Assembly (NCBI GenBank): GCA_039924845.1
Contig: JBDTAC010000100.1
Coordinates: 1 to 40,415, forward strand
DNA length: 40,415 nt
Reading direction: 5' to 3'
From: Bacteroidia bacterium
GTDB lineage: Bacteria; Bacteroidota; Bacteroidia; DATLTG01
In this document: one piece after another, positions 16,277 to 23,657 of the stretch
Layout of the letters: each line of letters begins with the position of its first letter
How positions within the stretch are numbered: the stretch's first letter is position 1
The notes under the pieces: generated by a model
Seen by the model: only the letters and a program-made list of their open reading frames with translations
What the model was told of the DNA's origin: nothing
The model's database searches: none
Made by a program: the position numbers and the translations under genes

Positions 16277-16694
16277 GCTTTAATTTTAGTGAGCATCTCG
16301 CTTACCCACTAATTTCTGCTACTTTTTTTACTTCGATATCGAAATAAAAAAACTTTGAAAGTTCTCTGAAATTCGAGAGTGGGAAATATATTAATTACGC
16401 ATCGACTAAGAATAGATTACAAACGTTATAATATTCTTAAGTTATCTTGAACCATAAATTATTTAAGGATGAAACATCTTCTAAATAAAATTAAGAACTT
16501 ATTAAAAAAATAGCATGAAATTGTTAGTATGATTTTAATCATAAAATTCTAAATAATTATTTCGTATAATGGACATAACTTATTTTATATTAACAAGTTA
16601 TGAGCATGTAATTTGTTTGAAAGTTTTAAAAAAGGGATTCAAAATGAGCAAAATATTATAATAATTTAGCCTCATAAATTTAACTTAATAGAGT
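16277..16694. other. Long AT-rich leader region upstream of nrdJ
   Basis: No gene is seen in these roughly 420 bases. There is a 12-base palindrome TTCGATATCGAA at 16331-16342, a CTCT/AGAG hairpin near 16363-16378, and an inverted repeat ATAACTT/AAGTTAT (16575-16581 and 16595-16601). The last of these could be an operator for the ribonucleotide reductase gene. A cobalamin riboswitch would be plausible here, but no GCCACTG-type B12 box was found. No clear NrdR box was found either. Confidence 0.5.
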
Positions 16695-19253
16695 ATGGAA
16701 ATGACAGCAGCAAAACAGGAACATACAAACGCAAAAGAAACCTATTCATTTAATGAAGTGTTTAAAAAATCAATCAACTATTTTAATGGAGATGAGTTGG
16801 CGGCGACAACTTGGATGAACAAATATGCGCTTAAAAATAATGATGGAGATTTTATGGAAAAAACTCCAGACGAAATGCATAAAAGAATGGCTATCGAATT
16901 TGCTAGAATAGAAAAAAAACATGAAAATAGTTTAGTTGGAAGCGCTCAAAAAATATCTGATTACGGTAAGAAGAGGGCATTCTTAAGTGAGGAGAGGATT
17001 TATAATTATTTCAAAGATTTTAAATACATTATTCCTCAAGGAAGTGTGATGAGCGGATTGGGTAATCCCTACATGTTGGCATCATTGTCTAATTGTGTAG
17101 TAATGCCTGAAATTTATGATTCGTATGGTGGAATTTTAAAAACAGATCAACAACTTGTTCAACTTTTTAAAAGAAGATGTGGCGTAGGCGTTGATTTATC
17201 TACTTTACGACCAGCAAATACAAAAGTATCCAATGCTGCAGGTACAACTTCGGGAGCTGTTTCTTTTATGGAGCGTTTCTCAAATACTACACGTGAAGTT
17301 GCTCAAAATGGAAGAAGAGGAGCTTTAATGTTAACAATGGATATCGCTCATCCAGACATTGAAAATTTTATTACCATTAAACAAGATTTAACCAAGGTTA
17401 CTGGTGCTAATATTTCCATTCGTTTGTCGGATGAGTTCATGAAAGCGGTCCAAACTGATGGAGAATATACACACAGGTGGCCAATAGATTCTAAAAATCC
17501 GACTGTTACTAAAACTATTAGAGCAAAAGATTTGTGGAATAAAATTATTGATTGCGCACACGCTACTGCAGAGCCAGGTTTGATTTTTTGGGATAGGCAA
17601 CATTATTATTCAACATCTTCGGTTTATCCGGGTTATAAAAATGTTTCTACAAATCCTTGTTCTGAAATTGCCATGCAAGGTGGAGATAGTTGTCGTTTAG
17701 TAGCGATTAACTTGTACAATTTTGTAGATAATCCTTTCACGCCAAAAGCAAAATTTAATTTGAAAAAATTCTATGAAGTAACCTACGAATCTCAACGACT
17801 AATGGATGATTTAGTTGATTTAGAGTTAGAAGCGATTACACGAATTTTAGATAAAGTAAAAAGTGATCCAGAACCTGATGACGTAAAATCAGAAGAAATA
17901 AAAACGTGGGAATTACTTTACAATGCTGGAAAAAAAGGGAGAAGAACTGGTTTAGGATTTACAGCTTTAGCAGATACAATCGCAGCACTTGGATATTCTT
18001 TTGATTCAAATGAAGCAATTGCTGAAATTGAAATAATGATGAAGGAAAAATGTCGTGCAGAATTTGATAGTTCTATTGATATGTCCATTGAAAGAGGAAG
18101 TTTTGAAGGCTTTTCTCCTGAAATTGAAGATACTTCAGAATTTGTTCAAATGCTGAAAAAAGAATTGCCTAAATTGTACATTAGAATGATGGAAAATGGG
18201 AGAAGAAATATTTCTATCAGCACAGTTGCACCAACTGGAACGCTAAGTATGTTAGCGCAAACTTCTTCTGGAATTGAACCTGTCTTTTTGTTATCGTATA
18301 AAAGACGAAGAAAGATAAATGCACAAAATAAAAAAGTAAAGATTGATTTTATAGATGAAATGGGCGATGAATGGGAAGAATTTGATGTTTATCACCAAAA
18401 GTTAAAAGATTGGATGTCAATAACAGGTGAAAAAGATATTTCAAAAAATCCATATATAGGTTCTACAGCATCAGAGATTAATTGGAAAAAGAGAATTGAA
18501 ATTCAATCTGTTGTACAGAAATATGTGACGCATTCTATCAGTTCTACCATTAATTTACCGAATGATGTAACGAAAGAGCGAGTAGGAGAAATTTATTTAG
18601 AATCTTGGTTAGGTGGATTAAAAGGAATAACAGTTTACAGAGATGGTTCAAGAAATGGAGTGTTAATTTCTAATGATACAACTGTTGATGAGAAAATTAT
18701 AGAAACAGTTGCGCCAAAACGACCAAAAGTGTTAGAAGCTGAAATCTTGCGTTTCCTGAATAATAATGAAAAATGGATTGCTGTTGTTGGATTATTAAAC
18801 GGTAAACCGTACGAAATTTTTACGGGTAAAGCAGAAGATTCTTTTTTCTTATCACTTTGGGTTGAAAAAGGATATATCATTAAAAATAAAAACGAAAATG
18901 GTAAATCGAGATATGATTTCCAATATTGCGATAAAGAATCTTATAAAGTAACTATTGAAGGTTTGTCACGCTCTTTTGATAAAGAGTATTGGAATTATGC
19001 AAAACTAATTTCTGGCGTGTTAAGACATGGAATGCCTTTGCCTTACGTGGTAGATTTAGTAAGTAATTTAGATTTTCACCATGAAAATATCAACGATTGG
19101 AAAGGTGGAGTTACCAGAGCACTCAAAAAATATATTACTGATGGAACAAAAGCTCCTGATCACAAATGTATGGAATGTGGTGATATTGATGGATTGATTT
19201 ACGAAGAAGGATGCCTTAAATGCAAAAGCTGCGGACATTCAAAATGCGGGTAA
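16695..19253 (+). CDS. nrdJ: Adenosylcobalamin-dependent (class II) ribonucleotide reductase
   Basis: This 852-residue enzyme reduces ribonucleotides to deoxyribonucleotides using coenzyme B12 to make the thiyl radical. The radical-site motif NPCSEIAM has Cys322 with Asn320 and Glu324, matching the N-x-C-x-E core of class I. One of the redox cysteines is Cys134 in SNCVVMPE. The substrate-phosphate loop STVAPTGTLSMLAQTSSGIEP follows, and the C-terminal tail is a cysteine-rich CMECGDIDG...CLKCKSCGHSKCG knuckle that shuttles electrons. There is no ATP-cone. The start MEMTAAKQEH could equally be the second ATG at 16701. It implies that the cell makes or imports cobalamin. Unlike its neighbours, the gene carries no copies of the interspersed motif. 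Confidence 0.95.
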   Translation: MEMTAAKQEHTNAKETYSFNEVFKKSINYFNGDELAATTWMNKYALKNNDGDFMEKTPDEMHKRMAIEFARIEKKHENSLVGSAQKISDYGKKRAFLSEERIYNYFKDFKYIIPQGSVMSGLGNPYMLASLSNCVVMPEIYDSYGGILKTDQQLVQLFKRRCGVGVDLSTLRPANTKVSNAAGTTSGAVSFMERFSNTTREVAQNGRRGALMLTMDIAHPDIENFITIKQDLTKVTGANISIRLSDEFMKAVQTDGEYTHRWPIDSKNPTVTKTIRAKDLWNKIIDCAHATAEPGLIFWDRQHYYSTSSVYPGYKNVSTNPCSEIAMQGGDSCRLVAINLYNFVDNPFTPKAKFNLKKFYEVTYESQRLMDDLVDLELEAITRILDKVKSDPEPDDVKSEEIKTWELLYNAGKKGRRTGLGFTALADTIAALGYSFDSNEAIAEIEIMMKEKCRAEFDSSIDMSIERGSFEGFSPEIEDTSEFVQMLKKELPKLYIRMMENGRRNISISTVAPTGTLSMLAQTSSGIEPVFLLSYKRRRKINAQNKKVKIDFIDEMGDEWEEFDVYHQKLKDWMSITGEKDISKNPYIGSTASEINWKKRIEIQSVVQKYVTHSISSTINLPNDVTKERVGEIYLESWLGGLKGITVYRDGSRNGVLISNDTTVDEKIIETVAPKRPKVLEAEILRFLNNNEKWIAVVGLLNGKPYEIFTGKAEDSFFLSLWVEKGYIIKNKNENGKSRYDFQYCDKESYKVTIEGLSRSFDKEYWNYAKLISGVLRHGMPLPYVVDLVSNLDFHHENINDWKGGVTRALKKYITDGTKAPDHKCMECGDIDGLIYEEGCLKCKSCGHSKCG

Positions 19254-19273
19254 TAATTTTTAGTTTATTATTC

Positions 19274-20632
19274 CTAAATCGTCATTGAGAAAATTCGGGT
19301 TTCAGGTTTATTACGGATCAATCGTAAATCAAAAGCCATTGCTACATTTCTCGTAAATACGCGACCTTTTTCAGTGATTTTCAGCTTGTTTTCAGAAATT
19401 TCTACTAAGCCATCGCTTTGCATTTCTTGTAAAACTTTCAATACATTTTCTATTTCAGGGAAAGTAGTTTGCGCATCCCAAGAGGTTTCTAAACGACACA
19501 TAATATTCAGAATATGTCTTCTGATAATCAAATCTTCATCGTTCAGAATATGTCCGTGCATAACTGGAATTCTACCTTCTTCCACTATTTGTTGATATTC
19601 TTCTACACTTTTATCATTTTGTGCAAATCCATACCACGAATCAGAAATGGCAGACATTCCCAAACCTATCATTAACTGCGTTTTACTGGAAGTATAACCC
19701 ATAAAATTACGGTGAATTTTTCCTGAAATCATTGATTGATACAAATCGTCATGCTCTAACGCAAAATGATCCATTCCAACTTCAATATAGCCTAATTCTT
19801 GCAAAAGCTTTTTTCCGTTTTCGTAGAGTTTACGCTTTTCTTCACCACTTGGCAAATCATTTTCATCAAAACCTCTTTGTCCAACACCTTTTACCCACGG
19901 AACATGCGCATAGGAATAAAATGCTAAACGATCGGGTTTTAACTCCAAGGTTTTACGGATAGTTGACTCCATTTTTTCCCAATTGTGAAAAGGCAAACCA
20001 AAAACTAAATCGTGTGAAACGCTTTTATAACCAATTTCTCTTGCTAATTCTGTTACCTTTTTTACATTTTCAAAAGGTTGAATGCGATTGATAGCTTTTT
20101 GAACGATTGGATCGTAATCTTGTACGCCAAAACTACATCTGCGGAAACCTAAATCATACAAAGTTTGTAAATGATTTCTGGTTGTATTATTTGGATGTCC
20201 TTCAAAAGAAAACTCTGGAGTTATGTCAATTTCAGCTTTTTCAAAGATTCCTTCTAATAATATTTTAAGATTTTCTGGTGAGAAAAATGTAGGAGTTCCA
20301 CCACCTAAATGGATTTCTTTTATTTTCGGCTTTCTACCAAATAACTTTACATATAAATTCCACTCTTTCAGAATAGATTCCAAATAAGGAGTTTCAACAG
20401 AATGCCGTTTTGTAATTCTTTTATGACAAGCGCAAAAAGTACACAATTGTTCACAAAAAGGCAGATGGATGTAGATGGAAATTCCCTCAGAATCATTGGT
20501 TGCGTTAAATGTTTTAATGACAGATTGTTGCCATAAATCACTTGTAAAATCTTTATTATTCCAAAACGGAACAGTAGGATAAGAAGTGTAGCGCGGTCCA
20601 GGAATATTATATTTATCTATTAAAGAACTCAT
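19274..20632 (-). CDS. hemN: Oxygen-independent coproporphyrinogen III oxidase (radical SAM)
   Basis: HemN decarboxylates coproporphyrinogen III to protoporphyrinogen IX without oxygen, in heme synthesis. The 452-residue protein carries the radical-SAM CxxxCxxC motif at Cys60, Cys64 and Cys67, with the extra Cys69 (FCEQLCTFCAC) that distinguishes true HemN from HemW. The EIHLGGGTPTF and SFGVQDYDP motifs also match. The N-terminal RYTSYPTVPFW segment is the HemN hallmark. It is the last gene of the minus-strand run gltX-folB-hemN, starting 33 bases after folB, and it converges with nrdJ over a 20-base gap that has only a weak AT hairpin. Both flanking enzymes, HemN and NrdJ, work without oxygen. 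Confidence 0.95.
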   Translation of the reverse strand: MSSLIDKYNIPGPRYTSYPTVPFWNNKDFTSDLWQQSVIKTFNATNDSEGISIYIHLPFCEQLCTFCACHKRITKRHSVETPYLESILKEWNLYVKLFGRKPKIKEIHLGGGTPTFFSPENLKILLEGIFEKAEIDITPEFSFEGHPNNTTRNHLQTLYDLGFRRCSFGVQDYDPIVQKAINRIQPFENVKKVTELAREIGYKSVSHDLVFGLPFHNWEKMESTIRKTLELKPDRLAFYSYAHVPWVKGVGQRGFDENDLPSGEEKRKLYENGKKLLQELGYIEVGMDHFALEHDDLYQSMISGKIHRNFMGYTSSKTQLMIGLGMSAISDSWYGFAQNDKSVEEYQQIVEEGRIPVMHGHILNDEDLIIRRHILNIMCRLETSWDAQTTFPEIENVLKVLQEMQSDGLVEISENKLKITEKGRVFTRNVAMAFDLRLIRNKPETRIFSMTI

Positions 20633-20665
20633 TTGAAAATTTGAGGATTTAGGTAGAGCTGTTTT

Positions 20666-21016
20666 TTAAAAAGAAACAACCACACTTACGCGCGACACGT
20701 TTCCATTCATCGGAGGATTTACTTTCGTGATTTTTATTTCGGCATGAAGAAGCATTGAAAAATTATTTTTCAACGCGTCCGAAATACGTTGCGCAACATG
20801 TTCAATTAATTTGGAACGTTGCGCCATTTCTTTTTTTACAATTTCGTAAACAGCAACGTAATCAATAGTTTCAGAAAGATTATCATTTATAGCTGCTTTC
20901 GAAAAATCTGTATCCAACGTTACATCAATTAAATATTCTCCGCCAATTTTTGCTTCCTCTTCCAAGCAACCGTGAAAGGCATAAATTTTTATTTCTTCGA
21001 GAATTATTTTGTGCAT
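20666..21016 (-). CDS. folB: Dihydroneopterin aldolase
   Basis: FolB cleaves 7,8-dihydroneopterin to 6-hydroxymethyl-dihydropterin and glycolaldehyde in folate synthesis. The 116-residue length is typical. The AFHGCLEEEAKIGGEYLIDV segment (residues 13-32) contains the conserved glutamate region that anchors the pterin, and the ITKVNPPM segment near residue 97 holds the conserved catalytic lysine. The gene lies 60 bases downstream of gltX on the same strand, with a palindromic element in the gap, and upstream of hemN. Cotranscription is likely but not proved. It contains one internal motif copy at 20753-20776. Confidence 0.92.
   Translation of the reverse strand: MHKIILEEIKIYAFHGCLEEEAKIGGEYLIDVTLDTDFSKAAINDNLSETIDYVAVYEIVKKEMAQRSKLIEHVAQRISDALKNNFSMLLHAEIKITKVNPPMNGNVSRVSVVVSF
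20753..20776. repeat. Intragenic copy of the interspersed near-palindrome (in folB)
   Basis: TTGAAAAATTATTTTTCAA lies in folB and is read on the minus strand as LKNNFS. It is one base pair shorter in the core than the standard form. Confidence 0.45.
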
Positions 21017-21044
21017 TTTTCAGATTTTACTTTTATTTTTTATC

Positions 21045-21068
21045 GTTCAAAAAATTAATTTTTCAAAC
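21045..21068. repeat. Interspersed palindrome between gltX and folB
   Basis: GTTC and its near-complement flank an AAAAAATTAATTTTT core. It is a TTAA-centred variant like the one at 1-26, between two genes transcribed in the same direction. Confidence 0.7.
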
Positions 21069-21076
21069 ATGAAAAT

Positions 21077-22627
21077 TTATTTTATTGAATTGACTGCTGT
21101 TTCCAAACGTTTTACCACTTCTTCTTTTCCGAGTAATTCGGTCATTTCAAACAATGCCGGTCCACCTGCAACACCACTCAAACACACGCGAAATAATTGC
21201 ATGACCGAACCTGGATTAATACCTAATTTTTCAGCAGTTTCCTTAAATATTTTTTCCGTTTCAACGGAATTAAAATCAGTGAGCGATTTAAAAACTTCGG
21301 CAACTTGTTTTATAAATTCAACAGATTGTTCGTTCCAACGTTTTTTAATTACGTCTGCATCGTATGTTTTTGGAGCTTCGAAAAAATAATTTCCGGAAGT
21401 CCAAAATTCATTTACAAAATGGGCCTTCTCTTTCACCAAGCGACAAACACCTTCGATATATTTTTCATCTTTCAAACGTTTATCTTCAATCGTATTTAAT
21501 TTTTCTACGAAAGTTTCCGAAAATAATTTCGTTAATTCTACATCCGATTTTTTGCGCAAATATTGTTGATTGAACCATTTTGTTTTGTCGGGATCAAATT
21601 TGGCGCCTGATTTATTAACACGTTCAAACGAAAATACTTGAATTAATTCGTCCATCGAAAAAATTTCTTGCGTCGTTCCCGGATTCCAACCCAGCATGGC
21701 GAGCATGTTTACAAAGGCTTCCGGAAAAAATCCGCTTTCGCGATATCCTACATATTTTTCGCTAGTGCGTTCATCGTACCAATCCAACGGAAACATCGGA
21801 ATGCCCGATTTGTCGCGTTTAGAAAGCTTCCCGTTACCATCCGGTTTTAAAATTAAAGGCAAATGTACAAGCAAAGGCATTTTATTTTCCAATCCTAAAT
21901 AACGGTAAATCAACACGTGTGCTGGTGCCGAAGGCAACCATTCTTCACCACGAATTACGTGCGACATTTCCATTTCAATATCGTCCACAATGTGCGCCAA
22001 ATGGTACGTTGGCATTCCGTCCGATTTCAATAAAACTTTATCATCCACTTGCGTGGAATTCACAATAATCCATCCGCGAATAATATCGTTAAACCGAATC
22101 TCTTCGTTGCGCGGAACTTTCAAACGAATCACGTAAGGCGTTCCGGCATCCATTAATTTTTTCACTTCATCTTCCGATAAAGTCAAGGAATTACGCATGT
22201 TTTGGCGCGTGATGGAATTGTATTGCGGAGCAGTAACCTTCGCAATTTCCAAGCGTTTGCGCATCGCATCCAATTCTTCCGCAGTATCAAAAGCATAATA
22301 TGCATGGCCGCTATCAATGAGTTGCTGCGCGTATTTCGCGTATATTCCTTTTTCTTTTCGTTCACTTTGGCGATACGGCGCATGCGGTCCGTCACCGAAA
22401 CCAACACCTTCGTTTGGCTCAATGCCACACCATTTCAGCGCGTTTATAATATATTCCTCCGCGCCATTTACATAACGTGTTTGATCGGTATCTTCGATAC
22501 GTAAAATAAAATCGCCCTTGTGTTTTTTAGCGAATAAATATCCGAATAAAGCGGTACGAACGCCGCCCATGTGTAAGCCTCCCGTAGGACTTGGCGCGAA
22601 ACGAACGCGCACTTTTCTGTTCTCCAT
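21077..22627 (-). CDS. gltX: Glutamyl-tRNA synthetase
   Basis: GltX charges tRNA-Glu with glutamate. The 516-residue protein has the class I HIGH-type motif in APSPTGGLHMGGVRTALF (residues 11-28) and the KMSKS-type motif KLSKR at residues 267-271. Bacteroidota enzymes are typically about this length. No zinc-binding cysteine cluster is seen. It leads the minus-strand group gltX-folB-hemN. A -7 box lies about 18 bases upstream of the start. No GatCAB genes are in the window, so whether it also charges tRNA-Gln cannot be judged. One near copy of the interspersed motif lies inside it at 21375-21399. Confidence 0.96.
   Translation of the reverse strand: MENRKVRVRFAPSPTGGLHMGGVRTALFGYLFAKKHKGDFILRIEDTDQTRYVNGAEEYIINALKWCGIEPNEGVGFGDGPHAPYRQSERKEKGIYAKYAQQLIDSGHAYYAFDTAEELDAMRKRLEIAKVTAPQYNSITRQNMRNSLTLSEDEVKKLMDAGTPYVIRLKVPRNEEIRFNDIIRGWIIVNSTQVDDKVLLKSDGMPTYHLAHIVDDIEMEMSHVIRGEEWLPSAPAHVLIYRYLGLENKMPLLVHLPLILKPDGNGKLSKRDKSGIPMFPLDWYDERTSEKYVGYRESGFFPEAFVNMLAMLGWNPGTTQEIFSMDELIQVFSFERVNKSGAKFDPDKTKWFNQQYLRKKSDVELTKLFSETFVEKLNTIEDKRLKDEKYIEGVCRLVKEKAHFVNEFWTSGNYFFEAPKTYDADVIKKRWNEQSVEFIKQVAEVFKSLTDFNSVETEKIFKETAEKLGINPGSVMQLFRVCLSGVAGGPALFEMTELLGKEEVVKRLETAVNSIK
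21375..21399. repeat. Intragenic near-copy of the interspersed motif (in gltX)
   Basis: GCTTCGAAAAAATAATTTCC matches the left arm and core but has a degraded right arm. On the coding (minus) strand it is read as NYFFEA. Confidence 0.4.
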
Positions 22628-22644
22628 AATTTTAAAATGAGGAC

Positions 22645-22652
22645 AAAGATAA
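22645..22652 (-). promoter_or_regulatory. Probable -7 box for gltX
   Basis: The minus strand reads TATCTTTG, a full TAnnTTTG match, close to the gltX start at 22627, implying a leader of only about 10-15 bases. Confidence 0.5.
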
Positions 22653-22700
22653 AATATAATTTTTGAGAAGATTTAATCGAATTTTTTTCACGAAAATTGA

Positions 22701-22725
22701 TTTGAAAAATTATTTTTTTGAAGCC
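22701..22725 (-). repeat. Interspersed near-palindrome upstream of gltX (copy A)
   Basis: TTTGAAAAATT, then a T-run, GAAGCC and a second T-run. The GCC plus T-run layout is shared with the copies at 13021 and 13611. Confidence 0.75.
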
Positions 22726-22747
22726 TTTTTTTTGCTTCAGAAAAACA

Positions 22748-22773
22748 CGTTCGAAAAAATAATTTTTCGAACG
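22748..22773. repeat. Interspersed near-palindrome upstream of gltX (copy B)
   Basis: CGTTCGAAAAAAT with its near-complement forms an almost perfect 26-base palindrome with CGTTCG/CGAACG arms. It is the most symmetrical ATAAT-type copy. It lies 23 bases from copy A. Confidence 0.8.
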
Positions 22774-22804
22774 ATTGCAATTGAGAAAATGTAGAATTAA
22801 AAAA

Positions 22805-22937
22805 TCAATTAATGATAAACGGCACTGTGTTACTATTATCATTCGATAAAATTTTACAGAAATACGTTCCTTTTTTTAAGTTTTACAAATGTAAAGGCAA
22901 GGTTTGTATTCCACTTTTCAGAAAAAGATTTTGGTAA
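22805..22937 (-). pseudogene. Remnant of a T9SS C-terminal sorting domain, frameshifted
   Basis: On the minus strand, one frame reads LPKSFSEKWNTNLAFTF then VKLKK. After a 7-A homopolymer (22871-22877) another frame continues GTYFCKILSNDNSN and TVPFIIN followed by a stop. The joined sequence has the shape of a type A T9SS C-terminal domain tail, where G-x-Y-F/I precedes a basic residue and the chain ends in a short beta strand. The upstream part of the protein is missing and a stop lies directly before LPKSF, so this is a truncated and frameshifted remnant of a once-secreted protein. The assignment rests on pattern alone. Confidence 0.6.
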
Positions 22938-22964
22938 TTATATATAACTTTACACTAAACTAAA

Positions 22965-23160
22965 ATGTTAAAAATAGTACGAGAAATAAATCCTAAAAAC
23001 GGAAATGAACAATGGGTTATCTATTATATATTTGACATCAAAATTTTAACTAAAACAATTTGCGATAGTTATTAATGATTTTCAAGATTTATATACCCAA
23101 AAAACAGAACAGCAGTTCGATTCTCTGCCCAAAGTATTTGTTGATATGCTCTTTACTTGA
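22965..23160 (+). pseudogene. Frameshifted remnant of an unrecognised small protein
   Basis: An ATG at 22965 opens MLKIVREINPKNGNEQWV, which continues to ILTKT and stops at 23075. A different frame then reads FAIVINDFQDLYTQKTEQQF, continuing to FVDMLFT with a stop at 23158-23160. Both stretches have natural-looking composition and would join into one protein of about 65 residues with one frameshift near 23050. The family is not recognised. Confidence 0.4.
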
Positions 23161-23171
23161 TAGCCAACTTT

Positions 23172-23310
23172 TTATAATTCAGAAATAATTTCATCTAATG
23201 ACTTTATATTTTTGAGTCCCAATCTTTGGTATATACCATTAATTTGTTTTCTTTTTCATTTGAAAGGACATAGGAGGCACTTTAAAAGAAAGAAATCTTG
23301 AATTTGCCAT
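23172..23310 (-). pseudogene. Remnant of a LuxR-type helix-turn-helix C terminus
   Basis: The minus strand reads INGIYQRLGLKNIKSLDEII then SEL and stop (23172-23174). This resembles the end of a LuxR/GerE DNA-binding domain, where a recognition helix is followed by L-G-x-K-N. In another frame the preceding bases read MANSRFLSFKVPPMSFQMKK, so the piece is frameshifted near 23245-23255 and cut off upstream. It cannot encode a working regulator. The family call is tentative. Confidence 0.4.
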
Positions 23311-23345
23311 AGCTAATAAAGTTTAAGAGTTATTAATTGTGGCCC

Positions 23346-23381
23346 AAACACAGGAACTTGTAATTCCTGTGTTTTGCTTTT
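23346..23381 (+). terminator. Strong hairpin with T-rich tail inside the gene graveyard
   Basis: AAACACAGGAA (23346-23356) pairs perfectly with TTCCTGTGTTT (23364-23374) over a 7-base loop, followed by TGCTTTTG. It is an 11-base-pair terminator-like stem. The genes it once served appear to be gone, so it may be a relic or may shield sprE from read-through. Confidence 0.65.
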
Positions 23382-23396
23382 GTAAAGATAACGATT

Positions 23397-23540
23397 TTAT
23401 TTCTCAATAGATACCTGCAATGGGTAGTCGAGATATACTCCGCTTATACCTACAATATTAACATCCATTTCGTCATCTTTATTAAATTTTACGTTAATAG
23501 AGCCGTCAGAATTAACTGGAACTAATGCCTTTAGTTGCAA
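23397..23540 (-). pseudogene. C-terminal fragment of an unrecognised protein
   Basis: The minus strand has 47 codons reading LQLKALVPVNSDGSINVKFN, continuing through DDEMDVNIVGISGVYLDYPL to QVSIEK and a stop at 23397-23399. The alternating hydrophobic pattern suggests a beta-rich domain end. A stop codon lies directly upstream and no ATG is available, so it looks like the tail of a lost gene rather than a gene. Confidence 0.4.
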
Positions 23541-23611
23541 TCACAAATATAATTTTAAGGTAATTAGTGGTTAAATTAAATTATTTAACGATTTTGTTTC
23601 GAAAAATAAAA

Positions 23612-23619
23612 TATTTTTG
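23612..23619 (+). promoter_or_regulatory. Probable -7 box for sprE
   Basis: TATTTTTG fits TAnnTTTG 39 bases before the TTG start at 23658. A TTTG at 23593-23596 is only 15 bases upstream, shorter than usual. Confidence 0.45.
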
Positions 23620-23657
23620 TGATTATAGAGTTAGTGTAACTTGTATTTATCAGAGAT

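Noticed and set aside
22468-22842. Minus-strand ORF overlapping the gltX start
   Set aside because: It runs out of frame through the gltX 5' end and through two palindromic repeats, and its composition is repeat-derived (KNYFFE, KKIIF). It has no domain.
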